Translations under genes and position numbers: made by a program | The notes under the pieces: model-generated | Told to the model about the DNA's origin: nothing | The model's database searches: none | What the model saw: only the letters and a program-made list of their open reading frames with translations | Assembly: GCA_934045905.1 (NCBI GenBank) | Contig: OW203764.1 | Span: forward strand, 30,979,629-31,043,628 | DNA length: 64,000 bases | Reading direction: 5' to 3' | From: Leuctra nigra | Lineage: Eukaryota > Arthropoda > Insecta > Plecoptera > Leuctridae | Shown: positions 45,031 through 56,000 of the stretch, piece by piece | Position numbering within the stretch: position 1 is the stretch's first letter | How the letters are laid out: each line of letters begins with the position of its first letter

Positions 45031-45595
45031 TTGGAGGCATAGGCGTGCGCACGGGGGGGGCCGGGGGGGCCTTGGCCCCCCCTAATGGGTCAGCCTCAAC
45101 TAAAAAAATTATAAAATGTGGTCCTCATAGTGTCAAAATTTTGTTTTAAAAGGGTTTAAACAAAAAAATCTCCCTGCGGGGCAGACTGGAGTTGCTCAAA
45201 TCACTGGAATCAAGTACTTGCTTGATCAAAAACACAATATTTTGAAGAAAATACCACGAAAACAATGCCTATAAAGTACCTTCCAAAAACACGATTTTTC
45301 ATGAATTTCTATGCTTTTCCCCTTTTTTTAATATGCCTCAAAATTGCTCTAATATGTATGACATCGGAGAATATTTTCTCGGGGGCTTCGCCCCCGAGCC
45401 CCCAAACAAACACGCTGCCGCCCACACCCACACCTTGTTGTAGTGAAAAGGTTTGTAAATTTAAAAAAATATGAATTTGTAAACAAAATACTCCTCAGAA
45501 CGTCTCAAAATGGATTTCAAAGTGTCAAAAAACCAAAAAAAGCCCTGCGGGGCAAGGTGGGGGGCGCGCCCCCCACACCCCCCTTAAAGGAAATA

Positions 45596-45880
45596 AAAAA
45601 TATGAAAGGAATTATAACCATCAATGCAATAAATCGGATCAAGGTCCGTTACTCCCACCTCACTCAATAATAAAACATCAAATTTACCCACATAATTATA
45701 TAGAGCTACCTGAAGCTCATCCCAATGTTTTCTGATTGAACGAATATTAATGTGTATGAATGACAAACCATTACTTTTCTGAAACCAAACATCCAGATCA
45801 TCAATTATTACACAATTATTTACATCACCTAAATCAACGTCAACATCATCATCAGACCATATGCTATTATTCATCAACAA
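45596..45880 (-). pseudogene. LINE endonuclease N-terminal part, inverted
   Basis: The minus-strand ORF carries SFIHINIRSIRKHWDELQ and LLLSEVGVTDLD, the usual start of an APE endonuclease in CR1/jockey-type LINEs. It ends in IDGYNSFH, which continues in the plus-strand piece. It is inverted relative to the rest of the element. Confidence 0.82.
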
Positions 45881-45931
45881 GATCGGGCCAAGAAAATTAC
45901 AACCTCTAGACTAATTTGGATTATTTCCAAA

Positions 45932-46339
45932 TTGGTTGTAACCTTTCATAGGTTACGTCATCGTTACAGGGGAGGTGGTTTAGTTATATTTGTAAGGGAT
46001 GTTTATAAGTTTTCTATTGTTGATACTAACTTTGAATTTTTTGAAGGTATTTGTGGTGAGTTAATGTTTCAAAATGGTTCCGTTATTTCAGTTTTGGCAG
46101 TTTATAGACCACCTAACTTGAGTAAGATCAGTTTTGTCGGTGAATTAGAAACATTAATTGTTAATAATAAGTTAAAAAATAATGTTATCTTTGGTGACAT
46201 TAATTTGGATTTATGTGATCAGAATGATAACTGTATTCAGGCGTATGAGAGTGTGTTGGCTGCAAATGGTTTCTATATTTGTATTCGAGATTATACAAGA
46301 GAGGAGATGCGAGTCGATATCTTAACTAAATCTTGCATA
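45932..46339 (+). pseudogene. LINE endonuclease, central part
   Basis: YRGGGLVIFVRDVYKFSI, VYRPPN and VIFGDINLDL (catalytic Asp/Asn) are the middle of the endonuclease. The frame breaks at 46340, where a TA-flanked DNA element entered. Confidence 0.85.
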
Positions 46340-47350
46340 CACTGTTAAAAATTCCAATGTTATTTTACATATACTGTATATGGCAGCCAGGTTCTCCAAT
46401 ACATTTTATGTAAAAATGACACTACATTGTATTGTTAAAATTACAAATGCATGTAGTGTTATTTTACCTTGACAGTTCATGAATTTTTAGTCAACCAGGT
46501 ACATGTATTAAAACAACACTGACCCCTATATTTGTCAAAACATCATTGGAATTATATCACTACATTGTATTGTTAAAATTACAAATGCATGTAGTGTTTT
46601 TTACAACCAAAAAAATTAATTTTTATTGATTACTCAACCAGTTTTAATCAGATTTCATTTCTGTAAACGGAATTGCATGGACAATTTTATGTATGATTAG
46701 TACACTAATACAAATTATTTCACCCCAACCGGCCTCGAACCCGCGATCTTGTGCGTAGAACCTCATAGCGCTAACCCCGGGACCACGGCGCCAAGTGAGA
46801 AACAGAGCGGTTGAAACTGTTCTCGATCAGTTGAGTTAGAAAGTCGTGTTTGTGGGCAAAATTAATTTTCATGAGTTATGAACTTAATGATTATATCGTT
46901 TTTGAATTCCATTAGTCTGTAAGTTATGTCTCTTTATTACTTAACGTCATTATAGATGTGCAATAAAATACCATACATCGAACTGTTAAAATTACAGCGG
47001 ATGTATACCTGTGAAGTTATCTCCTGTCACTGTCTAATTGCCGGCTCAGTGGAGATGTCAGTTGACATCCCGTGATCATTAGTAAGAGGGCTACCGCGTT
47101 CAGGTAGAAAAGCACACATTGTATGATATTTTAGTTGCAACTGGTCTATTATCTTTTACTCTTCTCAACCTGTGTTTATTTAACACAACAATTTCGTTTA
47201 AAATGTACAACTGTCATGATAAATTAAATGATACTTTGTAACACTAAACTAAAATTAGCAATATTGTCAGTGTAATTTGAAAAAACATATACATGATTGT
47301 ATATAAAACGCTACAACGTCTATGCAAAATTACAATATTTTAATACAGTG
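46340..47350. mobile_element. Non-autonomous DNA element in the LINE, TA-flanked
   Basis: Ends CACTGTTAAAAATT (46340) and AATATTTTAATACAGTG (to 47350) are inverted and flanked by TA (46338-46339, 47351-47352). Removing it rejoins the endonuclease codons. Inside, ACTACATTGTATTGTTAAAA with AATGCATGTAGTGTT occurs twice (46421 and 46560). A tRNA-like SINE head lies at 46725-46800. No transposase. Confidence 0.8.
46725..46800 (-). repeat. tRNA-derived SINE head
   Basis: On the minus strand, TGGTCCCGGGGTTAGCGC is an A-box-like part and GCGGGTTCGAGGCCGG a B box, in tRNA spacing and followed by GGGGTG. It is inside the TA-flanked element. A functional tRNA is unlikely because the stems pair poorly. 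Confidence 0.55.
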
Positions 47351-47385
47351 TAGATCACATCCTTGTTAGATGCCATCCTATCTGT

Positions 47386-49713
47386 TTGATTAAATCAGCT
47401 ATCTTTACTACTAAAATTACAGATCACTACATGGTACTTGCTGATATAAATTTTTTTGATAACAGACTAATTTCGGGCAACACAGGCAAATTACCTGGTA
47501 ATGTTTCCATTGATTCAAAAACTAAATTAGATGAAATAATTCTAAGTAGAGAACTTAAATTATGTAATTGGAAATCTCTTCTCTCAATTAATAATTGCAA
47601 TGATTTATATGAAGCTATCATTCTTAAGTTTAAGGAATGTTATGATTTTGCATCGTTTCAAGCGCCTTTAGTTGTTAAGAAGGCTAGAAATCAAAAGCCT
47701 TGGATTACACGGGATATACTATTTAAATTGAAATCTAGAGATGCTTTGTTCAGGAAGTGGAAGAATTGTAATAATTGCTGTATAAAGGAACTGTATAGGA
47801 AGGACTACGTTGGCTATAGAAATGTTGTTAATAAGGAAATCTTGAAAGCTAAGCAGACCTTTTTTAAGAGCTCTATAACACAATCCAAAGGGTGCATGAA
47901 AAAAACATGGCAGGTTATAAATAATTTCATTGGAAAGCGAGGAAGGAATTCTGTGGACGAGGTGATCGACAGGTATTTGGCCAGGGGCAAGTCTTATCAG
48001 CAGGTGGCCGATAATTTTGTTAATATTTTTATCAATGAAGTGGCGCAATTAAAACATGTTTGTAATACAGTAACTTACGATCACAACACAATATTTAATT
48101 CAGAAGCACAGTCAATGCGAATGCCTTTCATCTGCGCAGGTCTAATAGAATATATAATTGGTAAATTTGATGTCAATAAACAACCTGGATTGGATGGCGT
48201 CCGTGTGCGGGATCTTGTCCTTGTAGCAGATGCTATAAGTCCTGTCATTGCAAAGTTATGTAATTTATCCTTTAAAAGCGGGATAGTGCCTTCTAAATTA
48301 AAAACAGCTATTGTCCGCCCTATTTATAAGAAGGGTGACCATAATAGTTTTTCTAATTATCGTCCAATAGCGATTCTGTCAATCATAGATAAAATAATGG
48401 AGCGTTGCATATCACACTATCTAACCGAATATATAGAGAAATTTAATATTATTAGTAATTTACAGTTTGGTTTTCAAAGGAATAAAGGTACAAATGACCT
48501 CCTGCTGCAATTTGCAAATTTTGTGAATACTAAACTGAATAATAATGAGATTGTTTTGGCTCTGTTTATTGACTACTCAAAGGCGTTTGATACTATTAAC
48601 CATGACAAGCTCATTATTTTACTTGAAAAAATTGGCGTTAGAGGTCCTATGTTAACTTGGTTTATAGATTATTTGCATGAACGATTAATTACTGTTAAAT
48701 TGAAAGATGTCTTTAGTGTTTTAAAGCCTGTAAATTCGGGTGTTCCGCAAGGTTCAATATTAGGACCCCTTCTGTATCTCATTTATGTTAATGATATGCT
48801 CCTTTGTCTAGAGAAGTGCCATATATTTATGTATGCTGATGACATACTAATTTTATCATCCGACTTTAATTTCGATGTTGCAGAATCTTCTTTACAGTCT
48901 GATTTCAACCAACTTTTAAAGCTGTCACATGATCGGGACTTAATTATTAATGCTGACAAGACCAAGATCTTGCACATTTGTACACCTCAAAATCAGTTTA
49001 GAGACAGTTCAGTCAATATAATTTGTCATTCGGCGACTTGTTTGCACACTCTGAAGTACGGCAATCCTTTCCAAATTTGTGATTGTGTTATTAAAATTAG
49101 TGTTGTTGAGCAGATTATTTATCTTGGGTTAACTGTGGATAGATTTTTTACCTGGAGACCCCATATCGAAAAGGTTTGTAGTAAAATTAGATCTTGCGCG
49201 TTCTCCATTTATCGCCTGCAATTTGTTTTGCCTTTTAAATTATTACGTTTAGTGTATTCCGCACTTGTTGAATCGCACTTGTAATATGGGTTGTTAGCTT
49301 GGGGAAATGCTTCCGATTATTTCGTCCACAGGATTGTCGCTTTGCAAGATAAAATTATTAGTACAATTGTTCCTCATCACCTAAAATTCAATTTAGATTA
49401 TAATATTTCCAGATATTATTTAGAATGTAATTTTTTACCTGTGCAATTACTTTATAAATATCGTGTAATTTTAAAGTATTATTTCAGTGATGAACACAAA
49501 AAATTACAAAATCATCCAGTTAATACTCGCTTAGCATTGCTTCAAAAGTATTATATTCCTCCTTGGTGCAACAAGAATGGCAAACGTAGACTTGATTATA
49601 TTGTACCAATTACTTTCAACTTACTTCCTGATAATCAAAGATCTCATGAATCCTTCTCTAAACTTAAAGTGTCTCTGAAATCATGGCTTTTCTCGACTAT
49701 GTCTACTGATTAG
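47386..49713 (+). pseudogene. LINE reverse transcriptase, interrupted by a nonsense codon
   Basis: The piece opens with ITDHYMVLADI (endonuclease end), then RT boxes: IVRPIYKKGDHNSFSNYRPI, LQFGFQRNKGTNDLL, LALFIDYSKAFDTINH, SGVPQGSILGPLLYLIYVND and MYADDILIL. A TAA at 49282-49284 breaks the conserved SALVESHL-YG.. segment; the frame then stays open to 49713 (YGLLAWGNASDYF ... WLFSTMSTD). One codon change disables an otherwise complete domain, so the copy is fairly young. The type is CR1/jockey-like. Confidence 0.9.
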
Positions 49714-50157
49714 TTTTAATTTTGTATGATTTAATGATGATTGTGTAATTTGGTAAAATTGTTACATGTAAAGAATTCACCCACTTCTAATATTGAAACC
49801 CGATTTAATTATTGTTATTTGCTATTTTTTTTTTTAATATGAATTGCCTTTTTTTGATTACTATAATGTGTGTATTTTCCTTTTTCTTTGTACATTTGTT
49901 TGAAACTCCGTAAATGCGTTCTATTGTTACTGTTTTTATTTGTGTGAATCATCTCCACAGATGAGCTACATGTAGCTTTGTGGAATTATGTACTTGTATT
50001 ATTTTCTTGTTATTAATAAAGGAGTTAAAAAAAAAAAAAAAAAAAATCAATGGCAATTTTTTTCACTGGGTTTCTCCCCCCCCCCCCGACATTAATCCTG
50101 CCGACGCCCATGGTGGCCCCCCCTAATAATTTCTTCTGCGCACGCCTATGCTTGGAG

Positions 50158-50981
50158 GAGAAAGTATTCAAGTGATTTCATAATATCATTTCATTGTATT
50201 TGTTCCTCTTGCAAATTGCTTAATTCACAGGTTGCAAGGAAAGTACATGACGATAATAATAACATAAATACTACTTTTCTAACAATATCATAAAATTTTT
50301 AAAAAATAACTTACATTTACAAACATGAAATGATGGAAAATCCTAAAATAATAACAATTATACAATTCAACAGTAAATTTTTTGAATTACCGTGTTTTTG
50401 TGTGTATTCTTGCCTGCAGTGCCCTGCGCACTCCATTCAACCAATCGATATGAAAGTTTGTACGAACACCCAAGAACACACCGTGCATGTTTTCTGAACG
50501 AGATACCGTGATGGGTTGAAAATTAAAACTGGGCAAATTTTGCATGGTCATTGGGATCAACAATATAGGTATTTTTGTCAATTTTCAGACCAATCTGTCG
50601 AGATTGGACTTATTGAAATTTTACGGACATTTGATCAGCTTGATTTGAAATATTTGTCAAGTTTATTCAAAGAAATTCAAATATATCACTGCTCCTTTGA
50701 CGCATTTTGACAGATTATCTTCAAAGCGGGTCCGAAGGTTTGTATACCAGCTAATTTAACACGCATATAATTTGCATGCATTTCGAAGGCTCGTTTGATC
50801 AACGCATTTCACAAAGCGTGTTCCTAGTATTGAACCCATAAGTGCGTTCCTATTTAATTCTTAACCATTTCCTTCTTCGAGACCACGGGTTTTTTATAAC
50901 ATTGATTTTAATCTCATTCAAGAGATTAATACATTTCGCAGGAAATGTAAGCCCAACATCGAATAAATAATAATCAAGTTG
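50158..50981. other. Gene 2 upstream duplicated flank, no gene seen
   Basis: It aligns with 20155-20405 and 21180-21350 (for example CTTAATTCACAGGTTGCAAG, ACTACTTTTCTAACAAT). It lacks the MITE and the second element present there. No ORF of note. Confidence 0.5.
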
Positions 50982-50989
50982 GTTACGTC

Positions 50990-51628
50990 TAGTGATGTAA
51001 TATTCCCGGGAATTTATTTTTTCGGGAATATTCCCCAAACCGGGAATTTATTGGGAATTTACTACAGGGATGAGTAAACATTAAGAAAACACATTATTAA
51101 AGCATGTTTATGTTTTGAGATGTCATAAGACAGGGGTTGGCAACCTGCGGCTCCTTGGTGGTTCTTAAATGGCTCTTTATAATTTAAATAAAGATCTGGA
51201 ATCGAAATATTTGAAAATTCGAAAAAACGCCCTGCGGGGCAACATCAAGCGAGAGAGGGGGGGGGCTTTGTCAAAATAGCAGAATAAACTAGTAATTCAA
51301 TTGATTATTTTTGGTGTATTACATTTGATTGCCTGCTATGCGGCTCGCATTATTATCTAATTTATAACTTTTTCGGAAATTGGCTCCGTCACCAAAAAAG
51401 GTTACCGACCCCTGTCATAAGATAACAAGAAAATTAATGACAAAATAGAGAATACTAAGAGGTACCTAATGAGATACCACAAAAAAATAACATTATACAT
51501 TTTAATTTATAATGAAAAGTAAATTCCCGATTTGGGGAATATTCCCCAAATTTGCTCGGGAATATTCCCGGGAATATTCCCGGGAACGGGGAATATTCCC
51601 ACGGGAATATTCCCGCTGGGCATCACTA
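50990..51628. mobile_element. hAT-type element, 639 bp, with GGGAATATTCCC-rich ends
   Basis: Ends TAGTGATG / CATCACTA are flanked by the 8-bp duplication GTTACGTC (50982-50989, 51629-51636). The paralogous site near 21350 has TTTACGTCGC once and no insert. The subterminal parts carry many GGGAATATTCCC palindromes. A second hAT MITE is nested in it. Confidence 0.9.
51131..51414. mobile_element. Nested hAT MITE, 284 bp
   Basis: Ends CAGGGGTTGGCAACC / GGTTACCGACCCCTG are flanked by TCATAAGA (51123-51130, 51415-51422). The 'GCCCTGCGGGGC' hairpin at 51228 is shared with 45540. Confidence 0.92.
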
Positions 51629-51636
51629 GTTACGTC

Positions 51637-52249
51637 GCGTCGCATTATCAATAACTTGGCAATTTTTAGCATTATCTATACTTACTGGGAACTGGCGAAC
51701 TGGGAGGTAAACATGTTATGTCAAATCTAAGGTCAAGGCGACCTCAAAGTCTTTTTGTTATTACCCTACTGATAAGATACAGGTTTACGGATAATAATTG
51801 CGTGAGTATAGATTCTCAAAATAATAATATATTGTACTTCCCTTTGTTGGCAGCTTTTAACACGTTGGGCGAGAAAGTTATAATTTTTTAGTTTCTTGCC
51901 TCGTCTAAAATATTCAAGAAGGAAGAATCATGATGCGCCATTTGCGTCAGCAGAGTGATGATTCAGGAATGTTTCGGCAAGGGCTATAAAGTGAAACAAA
52001 TTAATAAAAAGGTTTCAGTAGCAGCACAAACATCATTCGAAATGCGAGGAAATCTGAAGGAAAGTTTTCTTCCACTTAGAAACCATAGAAATGTATCATG
52101 GAAATTCTAAATTTACCCGTCCCTTGCCCCAGACCCGCTTAAAGCTGCCCCCCCCCCCCCCCCCCCCAATAGAAAATTAGTGTTGTTTAATGGGGCGTCG
52201 ACAGCGGGGTCATTTTGCCCAAATAAGATTTTATTTTTCACTTTGTTGA
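51637..52249. other. Duplicated flank, no gene seen
   Basis: It aligns with 21355-21780 and 23114-23410. At about 51906 (TCTAAAATATTCAAG) it preserves the empty site of the 1.3-kb Helitron-like copy. A C-run lies at 52149-52167. Confidence 0.6.
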
Positions 52250-52500
52250 ATATTAAGGGGGGTCTTCGGGAGGGGTCGAACTAAGGGACACGGCCCGGGA
52301 GAGTCTAGCACTGGTGGGAAGGCCAGGCCAGAATGGTGACAGACCGGTGGGCGGGAGGTTTCGAGTTCGAGCCGGTGGGACCCGATTGGGGGGAAGTCCG
52401 TATCGAGGTGGGGGCCGGCCCGAAATTCAGGGGAGGGCATGGGTAGGTCGACCCTGACTGCTCTTTGTCTGGATCTCACCACTGACTGTTCCGGCATGGG
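52250..52500 (-). repeat. GC-rich ~240-bp dispersed repeat, copy 3
   Basis: An inverted copy of the repeat at 17385-17625 and 24955-25205, next to CTGCTCTTTGTCTGGA as at 24985. Its insertion place relative to gene 2 differs from that relative to gene 1, so the copies are independent insertions. Confidence 0.65.
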
Positions 52501-53099
52501 TAGCCCTTACACATGAGCATATTATGTTCGCTGTCTTAGCTGCAGTGGATCATTGGCTAACACAAACCCCACCACCGCGATAAGGTGGCAGGCGTCGAAG
52601 GGTGTGCGTAGGTATTTGTGCGTAGGTATTTGTGCGTAGGTATTTTTGTGTGGAAAAGGCTTTTACATTGTCAATTTTCAGATAATAAAATTAAAAAATG
52701 TATAATGCAAACCGTATACAAGGAATCTCATCTCGCTAGGTATAGGATGAATGAATTTTATTTCTAGTCCACTGACGGTAAAAGATGAAATGATGTTTTT
52801 TTATATAATAGTTCTTTCAATGTATGTTGAATTATGAAAAATGGATGAGTTTATAAGCAGTTTACCCCGACGCACGAAAATAGACAAATCGTGTCTAACT
52901 TATTGTAACTTGTCTTTATCAACTCATATCAGCCTACACCTAAGAATAATGTTGTCGATAACATATACTGCGTCACCATAGTAGGCAATTTAATCAACTG
53001 AATGGCTAGATATTGACAGGCCACACACACAGGGGGTTATAGACGGTCTTGCCTGGTTGAGGTTTGGGAACACTTGTTGTTTTAAAACTGCTTATAAGA

Positions 53100-56000
53100 A
53101 TGTGGTTCAAGACTTCCATCATAATCTGCATTCTACAGGCTCTGACTTCTGCAGATGACCCACGTAAGTAGTCACTCTATAGTTGGTGTCAATGTTAGAA
53201 GTTTGCAGCTCTGCAGTATGCAGAGATTACCAACTGAATTGCATTGAATTTACACCGAACACTTGTAGATACTTTTCCTTTGTCTTCTTCGTCAATTTCA
53301 ATTCAATTTTAATATAATTTTATTTCTTCCAAAAAAAAAATAATGTTTACATACAATTTTCCTTAAACCATACGCTTTCCTTGCACAACCTTTACACATT
53401 ACATAATTACATATTACATTTACCTTTTACATATTGTTACATTATATTATGAATCAGTAGTACAACAGTGTTGAGATAAAAGGAGACACAGCGAAAAAGG
53501 AAACACAAAGAAGAGCGTGGATAAGAGAAATAGTTTACAAGGGGTTGAGGGGGCATTTTATTTTGGAAGCAGCCAGCATAATGGAAAACCATTGTGCGCT
53601 GGCATACATTCTTTTACATTTCTAGAAATCAAAGCTAGTCGTCAGCTCAACCACAGATTATGAACAACAAAAATATTATGTAAAGTATAGAAGATATTAA
53701 GAACAATTACTCGATTACGGAAATTTGTACGTCTTGTATCTTCTTCATGTGATGACCTCTTCTTGACGCAATGCGCACAGCTTTTATTTATTTTTTGTAT
53801 TTTTTTGTTTGTAAAGTACTTAATTTGTATTTGTATATTAATTTGTATGGTTTTGTATTTTTTGTATGTAAAGTACTTAATTTGACAGTTTATAATATTA
53901 GAGTAGATTTGTTACAAATACAAAAGGATATGGATTGATATTTAGGTAAGTTTCAGTAAATTATTTATGCACAAAGAGCAGAAGATGTAATTTTGGACAT
54001 GATTAGGGCAATGTAACGTCGTCTATTTTAATAAATTGATTGAGTGCGCGCGCAAGCGTTCCAGACACACTGACAGGCAGACAGATCTGGGTAATCATAC
54101 GGTAAGGGGCAAATATTTTTTTGCTTGTTGTATGTTATATGGTTTCACTAATCTTTGGTATAAATTACAACAAATTCTCATTCCTATCACGTAACTCTGG
54201 AACCCCCTTAATCTGGGATATGTTTGACTCTCTTCTCAGATGTCGCGATCAACGGCAGTGTGGGCTGCTATCAGGACACCACTGAGCATGTCTGGAACGG
54301 TCAGGATGTCTCAACCATCAACACACCTCATCTCTGCGCAACTCTCTGCGCAGGTTACGTGTACGCAGGCGTAGAAGCAAGGTGGGTCTGTCAGAGGCAG
54401 TTTGAATCATCAAGGATTTTATGAGGTTTAGAATAGCAAATCCCTTGGGTTTATTTTAATTTCACAACAAGATGATATCAAGAAACAAACCTAAAGATAA
54501 ATCCAGAAATATATCATTTCAAATCTCATAAAACTCCAACACCTTATACCTTTTACGACTTGGCTGCCGTGGAGCAACCATCCTATTTGTTAAAAGATCT
54601 AGTGTACACTGGCGGCATTAAGTTGTTTATAATCTCTCTCTGCTCCATATAAAAACATGTTTATGATATGGGTCAGAGAGAGACAGAGTGAAACGATCAT
54701 ATTGCCGCCACTGTACATTTTAATACACTCTTGAATACCTGTGCATTTATGACCATAAATATCTGAAATATATTTAAAATATAATTCATTTTTGACAGCA
54801 TGTTTTACTTTGTAACGTTTGATTCTATGATTTGATCTCTCTAGTACTCAATGCTACTGTGGAGACGCTCTGCCCAGCACTGTTCTGCCCCGCATGAGCT
54901 GTAATCAGGAATGTCCGGGCAACTCGTCTTATACCTGCGGAGGAGCCCTGGCTTTGGGTGTTTACAAAGTGCCGCACGAGTTTCGAGGTAATACTAATTA
55001 ATCCCATTAAGAAACACTCCGTGTGAAATTAATAACTTGTTCTATCGGACACTTACATTGTCATTGCAGACCCTGAGAGTAGCAGCGGTGTTCACCTCGG
55101 TTGCTTTAAAGACATCCCGGACAGATATCTCAAGCACTTCGTCATCGTGGAGGAGAACTCACCACAACGCTGTGTCGACATCTGTGATGGGTATAATTAC
55201 GCAGGCCTCGAGTACGAGTAAGTTAAACTTGACATATTCATTTCATTCTTAATATGTATCAAAAATGTACTTGAGGTAATTGAGTTCACATGAGGAATAA
55301 GTTAGAGTGTATGAGTTGCAGATATAAGTACTGACTCTGCAGCGGATTCGATGCATAGTATGTACAGTCACATTCAAAAGAAGCCGGTCAAATCCCCATG
55401 TTGGTATATGGAAAACCGGTATAGGAAGTATGAAATGTGGCTGTACACTCACCTCCAAGTGTTCCAACCGTTTTATACATTGTGCTCTTATGAGAAACAC
55501 AGTATGAACACTTGGAGGTGGGTGTACATGTGTGTTTCTTCCAGAAAGGAGTGCTACTGCGGATGGATTGTACCTCCGGACGTCCTCGAGCCCTCCAGTT
55601 GCCATTACAAGTGTGCTGCGCAACCCAATATAACGTGTGGCGGGGACTGGATCATGGATCTTTACATCGTGTCGAAGTTCAAACCAGCTCCAAGTAAGAG
55701 AAAGCAAATCAAGTGAAGCTACTCTACTTTACAGGTTGACGCGCCGAGCTTGAAAGATGAACATGGTTAATGTTTCAAGGTCGACGCTTCGGCGTGTCCG
55801 AGCTTTGCCACCTGATTGGCCGGCGTCGAAGCGTCAGCGCGCCCGAGCACTCGTGTAGCCGAACGTAAACGAAGTAAAGCTCCCATAAATCGCGAAAAGT
55901 TGAGATTTGACAGCGATTTGAATGAAGTCTGTAGTGCCATCTATAACCATTTATCAAAATCCTGAAATATTAAAGGCCACATACTACATACTGGCATAAG

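Larger units (their letters stand above)
45596..50046 (+). mobile_element. LINE with inverted 5' end, a stop codon and a nested DNA element
   Basis: The coding order is rebuilt from four pieces. 45880-45596 on the minus strand encodes the start of the endonuclease (FIHINIRSIRKHWDEL, LLLSEVG, IDGYNSFH). 45940-46336 on the plus strand continues it (YRGGGLVIFVRD, VIFGDINLDL). 47350-49284 holds the end of the endonuclease and the reverse transcriptase. 49291-49713 is the C-terminus. A DNA element (46340-47350) separates the second and third pieces. The junction of the first two pieces loses almost nothing. AATAAA at 50015 precedes a ~20-base A-run ending at 50046. Confidence 0.85.
45037..50151. 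mobile_element. 5.1-kb insertion with GCATAGGCGTGCGCA inverted ends
   Basis: The left end GCATAGGCGTGCGCAC (45037) mirrors the right end TGCGCACGCCTATGC (50137-50151). The direct repeat TTGGAG (45031-45036, 50152-50157) is a probable 6-bp target duplication. Next to both ends lies GGCCCCCCCTAAT in direct orientation. Interior sequence beside the ends contains CCCTGCGGGGC and GGGGGCGCGCCCCCC hairpins (45535-45575). A LINE (about 45596-50046) occupies most of the space. No transposase is seen. Confidence 0.65.
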
